Below, piece after piece: positions 44,247 to 52,791 of a stretch of 64,000 nucleotides of DNA. The translations under genes were made by a program, and so were the position numbers. Location of the stretch: contig NZ_CP168493.1 of assembly GCF_042945595.1 (NCBI RefSeq), positions 1,116,001 through 1,180,000 on the forward strand, written 5' to 3'. The notes beneath the pieces are model-generated. The model had not been told where the DNA came from. It made no database searches and saw only the letters and a program-made list of their open reading frames with translations. The stretch's first letter is position 1. Each line of letters starts with the position of its first letter. Source of the stretch: Psychrobacillus sp042945595. GTDB taxonomy: Bacteria > Bacillota > Bacilli > Bacillales_A > Planococcaceae.

Positions 44247-44450
44247 TTAAAATTCATTTTCAATAAGTTTGGAGCTTTTATAGAAAATGAACTTACCAGT
44301 TGCTAATCGTGCTTTTGTTTTTATTTCTATTCGATCATGACATGTTGGACACATATAAGTGTGAATAGGACGGTTTCTCAATTTTTTTGCTAGTGGCAAA
44401 TCATTGGAAAGTTCATCAATTTGATCGCAAATGGCACATTGTACCTTCAT
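44247..44450 (-). CDS. ylaI: Zinc-ribbon protein YlaI (DUF2197)
   Basis: A 67-residue protein with two CxxC knuckles (CAICDQ and CPTCHD), likely binding one zinc, and a basic tail. It matches B. subtilis YlaI. Function unknown. ATG 44450 follows AGGAGTAGG. It lies 11 bases after the next minus-strand gene upstream (44462-44959) and is probably co-transcribed with it. Confidence 0.92.
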   Translation of the reverse strand: MKVQCAICDQIDELSNDLPLAKKLRNRPIHTYMCPTCHDRIEIKTKARLATGKFIFYKSSKLIENEF

Positions 44451-44461
44451 ATAACCTACTC

Positions 44462-44959
44462 CTATTCTATGTGGAATGCTGTAACATGTTTTATCGGATC
44501 ATTAATATTTGAGCCGTCTTTTTTTAGAATATGGACAGGACCATCTTCACGGAGTGGTTTTCCTTTATGGCTGAACTTTACTAATAATGAGTCTAGTTCA
44601 ACTAAAGGAAATGAATGGTCACCTTCTGGAGTCTTAATAATGAGTGTAGTTGCACCTTTTAATGGCTCAGCATTTAATATGAATTGTTTTAACTCAACCC
44701 CAAAAGTACTCGTTAATACTTTAGTACGCTCATATTTTTTTTCAGTTTGCAAAGTAGGAGGGAAAGTAGCTCCTTCTATTATTTCACGTGACCAATGAGC
44801 TGATGTAACTTTTGTATATTCCTCTAACTCATCCTTGTATTCATATTTACCAGAAAAAAAGTCATCCAAGTCGATTCTTCGGTCATCAAAGATCCATACG
44901 GTAGGATCTAAGGTAATATTGAATTTAACTGCACCTTTAATGGGAATAATGGATTCCAA
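44462..44959 (-). CDS. Conserved hypothetical protein
   Basis: A 165-residue soluble protein. Its N-terminal half has the striking block PIKGAVKFNITLDPTVWIFDDRRIDL, which I believe is conserved in Bacillales proteins of unknown function. The C-terminal half is beta-rich with GATTLIIKTPEGDHSFPLVEL. The frame is open to 45154, but only TTG 44959 has a strong site (GAGGAGG, eight bases before). Upstream codons encode a hydrophobic stretch with no start signal and are excluded. Operon with ylaI. Confidence 0.8.
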   Translation of the reverse strand: MESIIPIKGAVKFNITLDPTVWIFDDRRIDLDDFFSGKYEYKDELEEYTKVTSAHWSREIIEGATFPPTLQTEKKYERTKVLTSTFGVELKQFILNAEPLKGATTLIIKTPEGDHSFPLVELDSLLVKFSHKGKPLREDGPVHILKKDGSNINDPIKHVTAFHIE

Positions 44960-45223
44960 AAAAATTGCCTCCTCTAATCTATCTAATCTAAACAAGTATA
45001 CCGTTAAATGGAGAAGTCTAAAAGAATAATTAACTAAAAAAAAGAAAAAGGAAGTACTGTTGACTGTCAGGATAAGTTGATGAGGACTAACAGTTACAAA
45101 ATAAAAAGTTATATATTCTATTCTTTCAAAAAGGGAATGAGAGAAAACTTGCATTTTTTCATCACAAAAGATACACTTTAGGGAGGTAAAGAATTAGAAA
45201 TTATAAATAATGGGGGCGTCCTC

Positions 45224-45505
45224 ATGGATACTAATACACAAATTTCGTATCAAGACAAAGCAGTAGAACTTTTAAAAAGAGATGCTGAAAAGATTGCGCA
45301 GCTTATAAAAGTGCAGATGGATAACTTAACTATGCCTCAATGTCCTCTATACGAAGAGGTTCTAGACACTCAAATGTTTGGTTTGTCACGTGAAATTGAT
45401 TTTGCGGTAAAGCTAGGGCTTTTAGAGAAAAGTGAAGGACGGGAAATTATGGCTTCACTTGAAGAAGAGTTATCCATTTTACATGAGATCCATACAGAAA
45501 AATAA
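45224..45505 (+). CDS. ylaN: YlaN (UPF0358) protein
   Basis: A 93-residue helical protein. The family pattern is ELLKRDAEKIAQLIKVQMDNLTMPQCPLYEEVLDTQMFG. In B. subtilis and Staphylococcus YlaN is needed under iron limitation and interacts with Fur. It is not in an operon here and has its own terminator. The 264-base divergent gap before it shows no certain Fur box. Confidence 0.94.
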   Translation: MDTNTQISYQDKAVELLKRDAEKIAQLIKVQMDNLTMPQCPLYEEVLDTQMFGLSREIDFAVKLGLLEKSEGREIMASLEEELSILHEIHTEK

Positions 45506-45510
45506 TTACA

Positions 45511-45546
45511 AAACTCAAACAAAATTTCTGTTTGAGTTTTTTTTCT
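45511..45546 (+). terminator. Terminator after ylaN
   Basis: The hairpin AAACTCAAACA / TGTTTGAGTTT is followed by T residues. Confidence 0.9.
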
Positions 45547-45612
45547 AGAAATATTTAATAGATTGAAAGATTAGCATAGTTTCTCTTAATTATGAAATAG
45601 AGGTTATACAAA

Positions 45613-46779
45613 ATGATTCCTTATATTAGACGATATTTAAAAAACTTTGATTATCCATTATTTTTTGTTTATTTAGCCTTGTGTTTATTTGGTCTAGTCA
45701 TGATTTATAGTGCTAGTTATGGGTGGTCTGTTCTTAATTATGGCTGGGAATCAGATTATTTTTTCAAAAAGCAAAGAATGAATTTATTACTATGTATACC
45801 TGCTTTCTTTTTAACAGCATTTTTCCCGTATAAACATTATAAAAATAAAACCATGATGCAATTCATGCTTTTTGTCATGTTTACTCTTTTATTCTTAGTG
45901 CATATAATTGGCTCGGGTGGAGAAAGTGGTGCGCAAAGCTGGATACATTTAGGCTTTGGAAATATACAACCTTCGGAGATTGCAAAGATAATAATTGTTT
46001 TATATTTTGCGGCCATATTTTCAAAAAAACATGAAAATGGAACGTTAGATAAGTTAAACGAATCAGTCGGTCCACCACTATTAGTGCTGTTTTTTGTATT
46101 TGTTTCCGTCATGCTGGAAACAGATATTGGAAATACAATGATTATTGGTTTTGTTGCAATTTCTGTTATTGCAGCTAGTGGTATAAAATTCAAGTCGTTT
46201 TCAAAATTTATTGGATTAATCGGTGTTGTTTTAACTGCTGGACTTTTTATAATTTATATGATGAAAGACAAATTGATTACAGAGAAACGACTTGGTCGAT
46301 TAGAGGCGTTTCTCCATCCTTTTGATTACGAAAAAGGTTTTGGTTATCAAATTGTAAATGGTTATATTGCAATAGGAGCAGGTGGTTTAAAGGGGCTCGG
46401 GTTAGGGAATTCTAATCAGAAATTTGGGTATCTTCCAGAACCTCATACAGACTTTATAATGGCAATCATTGCCGAAGAACTCGGCTTAATAGGGGTTTTA
46501 ATTGTTCTTTGTGGACTGTTTTTCATTGTATTTAAAGCAATTATGATTGCTATAACTACAAAGGATCCCCAAGCGCGAATGATAGCTGCGGGTATTGGAA
46601 GTATCATTGGTTTTCAAACGTTTGTTAACTTAGGTGGCATGTTGGGAATAATCCCACTTACTGGTGTTCCCCTCCCGTTTATAAGTTACGGAGGAACATC
46701 CGTTATATTATTATCTGCTGCAATCGGCATATTGATGAATGTCTCAATGTTTGTAAAGTATGAAAAATCCAAGAGATAA
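45613..46779 (+). CDS. ftsW: Cell-division lipid II polymerase FtsW
   Basis: A 388-residue SEDS-family membrane protein with ten helices. The conserved loops are LGNSNQKFGYLPEPHTDFI and GVPLPFISYGGTS. It makes septal peptidoglycan with a partner penicillin-binding protein. The start follows GAGGTTATACAAA. Position before pyc is as in B. subtilis. The pyc start is 14 bases after its stop. Confidence 0.93.
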   Translation: MIPYIRRYLKNFDYPLFFVYLALCLFGLVMIYSASYGWSVLNYGWESDYFFKKQRMNLLLCIPAFFLTAFFPYKHYKNKTMMQFMLFVMFTLLFLVHIIGSGGESGAQSWIHLGFGNIQPSEIAKIIIVLYFAAIFSKKHENGTLDKLNESVGPPLLVLFFVFVSVMLETDIGNTMIIGFVAISVIAASGIKFKSFSKFIGLIGVVLTAGLFIIYMMKDKLITEKRLGRLEAFLHPFDYEKGFGYQIVNGYIAIGAGGLKGLGLGNSNQKFGYLPEPHTDFIMAIIAEELGLIGVLIVLCGLFFIVFKAIMIAITTKDPQARMIAAGIGSIIGFQTFVNLGGMLGIIPLTGVPLPFISYGGTSVILLSAAIGILMNVSMFVKYEKSKR

Positions 46780-46792
46780 GGGGCGTTTGAAA

Positions 46793-49700
46793 ATGGGGAA
46801 AATCAAAAAAATAGTTGTAGCAAACAGAGGAGAAATAGCGATACGAATATTTCGAGCATGTACGGAATTGAATCTTCGAACTGTTGCTATTTATTCGCGA
46901 GAAGATAGCGGATCTTTTCATCGTTTTAAATCAGATGAATCTTATTTGGTTGGAGAAGGAAAAAAGCCCATTGATGCTTATTTGGATATAGAAAATATTA
47001 TCCGGATTGCCAAAGAAAGTAAAGCAGACGCAATCCACCCTGGATATGGTTTTTTAGCAGAAAACGTAGATTTTGCAAGACGGTGTGAACAAGAAGGAAT
47101 TATTTTCATAGGACCGACTTCTGAGCATTTAGAAATGTTTGGTGACAAAGTGAAGGCACGTAAACAGGCAGCCAACGCTGGAATTCCTGTTATTCCTGGT
47201 AGTGATGGACCAGTAGTGAGTATTGGAGAGATACAGGCGTTTGGTAAAACACACGGTTATCCGCTTATCATTAAAGCTTCTCTAGGTGGCGGTGGACGGG
47301 GAATGCGCGTTGTTTCTGCTGAAGAGGAACTTGAAAGCGCCTATGAACGTGCTAAATCGGAAGCCAAGGCTGCTTTTGGTTCAGATGAAGTTTATGTAGA
47401 AAAATTTATTGATCAACCAAAACATATAGAAGTTCAAATCCTTGGAGATACAAAGGGTAACTTAATTCATTTGTATGAGCGTGATTGTTCAATCCAAAGA
47501 AGGCATCAAAAGGTCGTAGAAATAGCACCGTCTAATTCTTTAAGTTCAGTACTTCGAGATGAAATTTGCCAAGCTGCAGTTCAGTTAATGAATAATGTAT
47601 CTTACATAAATGCAGGCACTGTCGAGTTTTTAGTGACGGATGAAGCGTTTTACTTTATCGAAGTAAATCCTAGAATACAAGTGGAACATACGATAACAGA
47701 AATGATTACTGGTGTTGATATTGTTCATGCTCAAATTAAAATTGCGAGTGGTTTAGCATTAAATAGTGACGAAATGGGAATTCCAAGTCAAGAAAATATT
47801 CCGCTTTTTGGTTTTGCTATTCAGTCTCGTGTAACAACGGAAGATCCGTTAAATAGTTTCATGCCTGATACAGGAAAGTTAATGGTATATCGCTCTGGAG
47901 GAGGTTTTGGCGTACGTTTAGATGCTGGAAATGGATTCCAAGGTGCCGTTATTACGCCTTATTATGATTCTTTATTAGTTAAAGTTTCTACATGGGGCAT
48001 GTCTTTTGGCGAAGCTGCAGCTAAAATGGTCAGAAATTTGCAGGAATTCAGAATAAGGGGAATTAAAACGAATATTCCTTTTCTAGAAAATGTTGTGAAG
48101 CATCCGAGTTTTTTATCAGGACAGTTTAATACAAGTTTTATTGATTCTACCCCAGAGTTATTTTTATTCTCAAATAGAAAAGATCGTGGAACAAAAATAT
48201 TAAATTATATTGGGAATGTTACAGTAAATGGTTTTCCTGGAATAGAGCATAAATCGAAACCTATTTTTAGTTCTGTTAGAAAACCAAAGATGGACAATTC
48301 CATTCCTCCAACATCCGGCACTAAACAAATTTTAGAACAACAAGGTGTACAAGGAGTCATTAAGTGGGTGAAGGAACAGCAAGGTGTGTTATTAACAGAT
48401 ACTACATTTAGAGACGCACATCAATCGCTTCTTGCAACGAGAGTTCGTTCACATGATATGTTTGAAATTGCGAAAGAATCGGCTAGTGGAATGCATAATT
48501 TGTTCTCTTATGAAATGTGGGGTGGAGCTACATTTGACGTTGCCTACCGATTCTTAAAAGAAAACCCATGGGATCGTTTATTAAAAATGAGAGAAATGAT
48601 TCCAAACGTTCTTTTTCAAATGCTATTTCGAGGAGCAAATGCCGTAGGCTATAAAAACTATCCCGATAATGTAATTCGGGAATTTATACAGGAATCGGCG
48701 GAAGCGGGTATTGATGTATTCCGTATTTTTGATAGTTTGAACTGGATTAAAGGGATGGAAGTGGCAATTGAAGCTACTAGACAATCGGGTAAGATTGCTG
48801 AAGCGGCTATTTGTTACACAGGAGACATTTTAGATGACTCTCGCTCGAAGTATACGGTTAAGTACTACAAAGATATGGCAAAAGAATTAGAGGCTTCTGG
48901 GGCTCATATTTTGGCGATTAAAGATATGGCCGGATTACTGAAGCCGGAAGCTGCCTACCGTCTCATAAGCGAACTTAAAAGTGTGACAGACTTACCGATA
49001 CACTTACACTCTCATGATACTAGTGGAAATGGCATTTATATGTACGCAAAAGCTATTGAAGCAGGTGTAGACATCGTCGATACTGCTTTAGGTTCAATGG
49101 CAGGTTTAACTTCTCAACCAAGCGCAAGTACTTTAAGTTATGCGATGGATGGAGGAACTAGAGAAGTCATAGGGGATGTAAATGCCTTTGAAAAAATCTC
49201 TTATTATTGGGAAGATGTTCGTAAATACTATAAAGACTTTGAAAGTGGCATGATGAGCCCCCATACAGAGATTTATGTACATGAAATGCCTGGTGGACAG
49301 TACAGCAATCTTCAACAACAGGCAAAAGGTGTAGGTTTAGGAGACCGGTGGGAAGAAGTAAAAGAAATGTATTCCCGTGTAAATTTACTATTTGGTGATG
49401 TAGTAAAAGTTACGCCTTCTTCAAAGGTAGTTGGAGATATGGCGCTATTCATGGTACAAAATAATTTTGATGAAATTTCAGTTATTACGAGAGGGAAAAC
49501 AATCGACTTCCCAGACTCCGTTATCGAGTTTTTTGAAGGATATATTGGTCAACCGTACGGTGGTTTTCCAAAAGAGCTTCAAAAGGTGATTTTAAAAAAT
49601 CGTCAAGCGATTACTGTCAGACCTGGAGAATTACTTGAACCAGTAGATTTTCAAGCGATGAGAGAAGACTTATTCAATAAATTAGGACGTCCAGTTACGA

Positions 49701-50233
49701 GTCAAGAAATTTTAGCGTATACGTTATATCCTAAAGTATTTGATGAATATTCTGCGATGGAAAATAATTTTGGGGATGTTTCTGTTCTGGACACTCCAAC
49801 ATTCTTTTATGGAATGAGGCTCGGTGAAGAAATAGAAGTTGAAATAGAAGTAGGGAAGACATTAATCATTAAATTGGTTTCTATAAGTGAACCAACGAGC
49901 GATGGAAATAGAATCATTTATTTTGAATTGAATGGACAACCACGTGAAATATCGATTCAAGATATGACAATTGAAGTGAGTCATCTATCTAAATCCAAGG
50001 CTGACGTGGCAAATGAGCAGCATATAGGTGCCACAATGCCTGGTACTGTTCTCAAGGTTGCTGTATCAATCGGAAGTAAAGTAAAAAGAGGTCAGCATTT
50101 ACTTATTACAGAAGCAATGAAGATGGAAACGACTGTCCAAGCTCCATTTAACGGAGTTATAAAAGAGATTCATGTAGTAGCAGGAGAAGCAATAGCTACT
50201 GGAGATCTTTTAATTGAAATAGAAAAAGAATAA
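46793..50233 (+). CDS. pyc: Pyruvate carboxylase
   Basis: A 1146-residue biotin enzyme forming oxaloacetate from pyruvate and bicarbonate. Domains in order: biotin carboxylase (about 1-455, with KASLGGGGRGMRVV and FIEVNPRIQVEHTITE), carboxyltransferase (about 525-800, starting LLTDTTFRDAHQSLLATR), a PC/allosteric linker, and the biotinyl domain with K1110 in EAMKMET. The frame is open from 46760 inside ftsW, but ATG 46793 follows AAGGGGCG. B. subtilis PycA is inhibited by apo-DarB, and a darB gene is also in this window. Confidence 0.97.
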   Translation: MGKIKKIVVANRGEIAIRIFRACTELNLRTVAIYSREDSGSFHRFKSDESYLVGEGKKPIDAYLDIENIIRIAKESKADAIHPGYGFLAENVDFARRCEQEGIIFIGPTSEHLEMFGDKVKARKQAANAGIPVIPGSDGPVVSIGEIQAFGKTHGYPLIIKASLGGGGRGMRVVSAEEELESAYERAKSEAKAAFGSDEVYVEKFIDQPKHIEVQILGDTKGNLIHLYERDCSIQRRHQKVVEIAPSNSLSSVLRDEICQAAVQLMNNVSYINAGTVEFLVTDEAFYFIEVNPRIQVEHTITEMITGVDIVHAQIKIASGLALNSDEMGIPSQENIPLFGFAIQSRVTTEDPLNSFMPDTGKLMVYRSGGGFGVRLDAGNGFQGAVITPYYDSLLVKVSTWGMSFGEAAAKMVRNLQEFRIRGIKTNIPFLENVVKHPSFLSGQFNTSFIDSTPELFLFSNRKDRGTKILNYIGNVTVNGFPGIEHKSKPIFSSVRKPKMDNSIPPTSGTKQILEQQGVQGVIKWVKEQQGVLLTDTTFRDAHQSLLATRVRSHDMFEIAKESASGMHNLFSYEMWGGATFDVAYRFLKENPWDRLLKMREMIPNVLFQMLFRGANAVGYKNYPDNVIREFIQESAEAGIDVFRIFDSLNWIKGMEVAIEATRQSGKIAEAAICYTGDILDDSRSKYTVKYYKDMAKELEASGAHILAIKDMAGLLKPEAAYRLISELKSVTDLPIHLHSHDTSGNGIYMYAKAIEAGVDIVDTALGSMAGLTSQPSASTLSYAMDGGTREVIGDVNAFEKISYYWEDVRKYYKDFESGMMSPHTEIYVHEMPGGQYSNLQQQAKGVGLGDRWEEVKEMYSRVNLLFGDVVKVTPSSKVVGDMALFMVQNNFDEISVITRGKTIDFPDSVIEFFEGYIGQPYGGFPKELQKVILKNRQAITVRPGELLEPVDFQAMREDLFNKLGRPVTSQEILAYTLYPKVFDEYSAMENNFGDVSVLDTPTFFYGMRLGEEIEVEIEVGKTLIIKLVSISEPTSDGNRIIYFELNGQPREISIQDMTIEVSHLSKSKADVANEQHIGATMPGTVLKVAVSIGSKVKRGQHLLITEAMKMETTVQAPFNGVIKEIHVVAGEAIATGDLLIEIEKE

Positions 50234-50241
50234 TAAAAAGG

Positions 50242-50278
50242 CTGTTTGACAATTAAGTTTGTCAAACAGTTTTTTTTA
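50242..50278 (+). terminator. Terminator after pyc
   Basis: The hairpin CTGTTTGACAA / TTGTCAAACAG is followed by eight T. Confidence 0.93.
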
Positions 50279-50300
50279 GATAAGAAAGTATATAAAAAGT

Positions 50301-50476
50301 GGGCGAAGGATAAACACCAACCACAAGATTACCGAAAAAAATGGATGTAAAAGTGACTCAGTCACTTCTCCATCCATAAAAATTTCTTTAGGTAATAGTG
50401 TAGCTAATGTTTCGACCAAAGCACTTAGGGAATAGTAAAGACAAGACGCTCTTAAAGGGAGCTTAGGTTTATCTTA
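50301..50476 (+). repeat. 3'-UTR repeat element, copy G
   Basis: It runs from GGGCGAAGGATAAACACC and CCACAAGATTACCG through a hairpin (50341-50377) to GGTAATAGTGTAGCTAATG, ACCAAAGCACTTAGGG, AATAGTAAAGACAAGACGC and the terminal ATCTTA. That TTA (50474-50476) complements the ctaA stop. Confidence 0.85.
50341..50377 (-). terminator. Terminator hairpin of copy G (ctaA)
   Basis: The outer arms ATGGATG / CATCCAT and inner AAGTGACT / AGTCACTT give an interrupted stem. On the minus strand TTTTTTTCGG follows. Confidence 0.8.
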
Positions 50477-51385
50477 TATCTTCAATCGACTCCGGGATAA
50501 TAACAGAACCATATAACATAACAAACCAAATAGTAACGAAACAAATAAAGAATGCAACAATGCAATATACAAATTTAGTTTAGTAAATACTATTAACATA
50601 CCAGTGCAAGCTTGGCAGAGAACAAGAATTAAAGCGGTAATCCAACCCCAATAAATTGCTCGCTGTTCTTTATAGTTTCTAAATGCATGAATGGCAATAA
50701 TAATTATCCAAATAATAATCAATCCAGCTGCCGCTCGATGTCCCATTTGTACCCACTCATATAAGTTTGTAGGCAATGAAAACTCATCGTTTCTACACAG
50801 GGGCCAGTCTTTACAAACCAAACTAGACTTTGTATGACGAACAAGAGCACCCGAATATACTACTATGTAGGAATAAAGTGTAACTCCAATTGTATGAAAC
50901 TTTAATGTTTTTCCTATTCTAATTTTATCCGTGTCAAATTTTCTATCAACTTCAAAAATGAGTAGTGTGAGTAATAAGACGGCTGCAAAAGAAATAAGAG
51001 AAATTCCAAAATGCAATGCCAGTATAAAATCTCCTTGTCCCCATTTTACTTGTGCTGCACCAATTAAAGCTTGAAGTACTAAGAAAAAAACAGCCATAAT
51101 CGATAGAAACTTTGTTTCACGAACATGTCCTAGTGCACGCCATGCCCAAATGGCTAAAGCTACAATTAGTATTCCAACTGCACCCGTAACTACTCGATGT
51201 GAAAATTCAATTAGTACTTCTGTTGTTATTTTATCTGGTATAAGTTGTCCGTTACAGCCTGGCCAATGTCTTCCACAACCCATCCCGCTGTCGGTTTTCG
51301 TAACAAGCGCTCCTCCTAAAAGAATAAGAAGCATTCCAACAGTAGAAGCTACGGCTAACCATTTTAAAATTTTATGAATGTGCAA
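50474..51385 (-). CDS. ctaA: Heme A synthase CtaA
   Basis: A 303-residue membrane enzyme with eight helices that oxidises heme O to heme A. Conserved heme histidines lie in EFSHRVVTG and MGHRAAAG. Both cysteine pairs of the Bacillus-type enzyme are present: GMGCGRHWPGC and LVCKDWPLC. Start TTG 51385 follows TAGGTGG. It is divergent from ctaB, the standard arrangement. In B. subtilis ctaA needs ResD, and two TTCACAAA words (TTTGTGAA on the minus strand) lie in the gap at about 51506 and 51540. Confidence 0.94.
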   Translation of the reverse strand: MHIHKILKWLAVASTVGMLLILLGGALVTKTDSGMGCGRHWPGCNGQLIPDKITTEVLIEFSHRVVTGAVGILIVALAIWAWRALGHVRETKFLSIMAVFFLVLQALIGAAQVKWGQGDFILALHFGISLISFAAVLLLTLLIFEVDRKFDTDKIRIGKTLKFHTIGVTLYSYIVVYSGALVRHTKSSLVCKDWPLCRNDEFSLPTNLYEWVQMGHRAAAGLIIIWIIIIAIHAFRNYKEQRAIYWGWITALILVLCQACTGMLIVFTKLNLYIALLHSLFVSLLFGLLCYMVLLLSRSRLKI

Positions 51386-51542
51386 TGTGCCACCTACTTT
51401 ATGTATCTTGATCGTCTAAAAAGACGGTATCTGCTTTTTGATAATATCGAAATATGAAAGAAAAAACAATGTTTATACATTAAACACTAAAAGTTGATAG
51501 TACCATTTCACAAATTGTTCATAAATTCGTGCTTGAACCTTC

Positions 51543-51656
51543 ACAAAAGAGTAGAAGAAATGATTTACTATTAATATTGTTACTCTTTTGTAAGGTAATC
51601 ATTTAACTTATTATTCGAAAAAACTTATTCACTATGGAAATTAATAAGGTTTTTCG
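51543..51656 (+). promoter_or_regulatory. Structured region upstream of ctaB
   Basis: The 322-base gap ctaA/ctaB holds a perfect 11-base inverted repeat, ACAAAAGAGTA (51543-51553) / TACTCTTTTGT (51581-51591). Within its loop lies AAATGATT (51558-51565), which is complementary to AATCATTT (51597-51604), giving pseudoknot-like order. A third hairpin, CGAAAAAACTTATT / AATAAGGTTTTTCG, follows at 51617-51657. It may be a 5' leader or a set of operators. Confidence 0.45.
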
Positions 51657-51707
51657 ATATAGTAAAAGGTAGCGGAATATGCTTACAACTTTGAAAGGAG
51701 GGGCAGC

Positions 51708-52631
51708 ATGTCAAATACTCAATCAATTACCGCTACTACCGAGACTGACAAAGTTCCAGAAACAACTTCTTTCATAAAAGACTTTCTAGCACTTATTAAG
51801 ATTGGGATTGTCAATTCGAATTTAGTAACAACGTTTACTGGTATTTGGTTAGCTTTTCAATTTACTAACCGTAATTTTCTTCAGGAACTAGATCTAATGG
51901 TTTATACGCTATTTGGTGCGGCTTTCATAATAGCCGGATCTGGTGCGATGAATAATTATATAGATCGTGATATTGACCCTATTATGAAAAGTAAAAGAGC
52001 TAGACCCACTGTTACTGGAAGGTTTAAACCGATTGCCGTATTGACAACTTCTCTTACTTTATTAGTTGTAGGTGAAATTTTGTTATTCCTGGCTTCAACA
52101 TCTGCTGGAGTTTGGGGAATGGCGGGCATCATTAGTTATGTGGTTCTTTATTCTATGTGGTCAAAAAGAAAGCATGTTAGTAATACAATAGTAGGAAGTA
52201 TATCAGGAGCAATACCACCTTTAATCGGATGGGCTGCAGTAGAACCAGGTTTAAGCTACGGGGCTTTTGCATTATTCTTAATTATGTTTGTGTGGCAACC
52301 ACCACATTTTTATGCACTTGCAATGAAACGAACAGAAGAATATAGAGCAGCAGGTATACCAATGCTTCCAGTTGTGAAAGGATTTGCACGTACTAAGCGT
52401 TCAATGCTTCTATGGGTAATCTTTTTGTTCCCTTTACCATTTTTATTAATGGATCTTGGAATTTTCTTTCTAGTATTAGCCACTGTTCTGAATATAGGTT
52501 GGCTTATACTTGCAATTAAAGGTTTCCGGGTAAAAGATGACTTGAAATGGGCGACTGGTATGTTTGTTTATTCCTTAAACTATATGACCATCCTGTTCGT
52601 ATCAATGATTATCTTTTCTATTTTTATTTAA
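51708..52631 (+). CDS. ctaB: Heme O synthase (protoheme IX farnesyltransferase) CtaB
   Basis: A 307-residue UbiA-family prenyltransferase with nine helices. The Mg/diphosphate motif is NNYIDRDIDPIMKSKRARPT, and a second motif lies in the segment WQPPHFYALAMKRTEEYR. It converts heme B to heme O for CtaA. A strong AAAGGAGGGG site is present. It is the first gene of the oxidase cluster. The 160 bases to ctaC hold no clear hairpin with a T-run, so readthrough is possible. Confidence 0.95.
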   Translation: MSNTQSITATTETDKVPETTSFIKDFLALIKIGIVNSNLVTTFTGIWLAFQFTNRNFLQELDLMVYTLFGAAFIIAGSGAMNNYIDRDIDPIMKSKRARPTVTGRFKPIAVLTTSLTLLVVGEILLFLASTSAGVWGMAGIISYVVLYSMWSKRKHVSNTIVGSISGAIPPLIGWAAVEPGLSYGAFALFLIMFVWQPPHFYALAMKRTEEYRAAGIPMLPVVKGFARTKRSMLLWVIFLFPLPFLLMDLGIFFLVLATVLNIGWLILAIKGFRVKDDLKWATGMFVYSLNYMTILFVSMIIFSIFI

Positions 52632-52791
52632 CTTGAATTAGAAGTAGTCTACCTTTTCTAAAAAAGGGAAGATTACATTACATTGATTTTGACCTATTGG
52701 AATTCTTTCTTAGTCAACAAGAATTCATATAAAATGAACCGCAGTCCAACAGCACATGAATACAACAATGAAAGAGGGGTTTGATTTAGCT

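Noticed and set aside
45155..45223. Fur box before ylaN
   Set aside because: No GATAATGATAATCATTATC-like sequence is visible.
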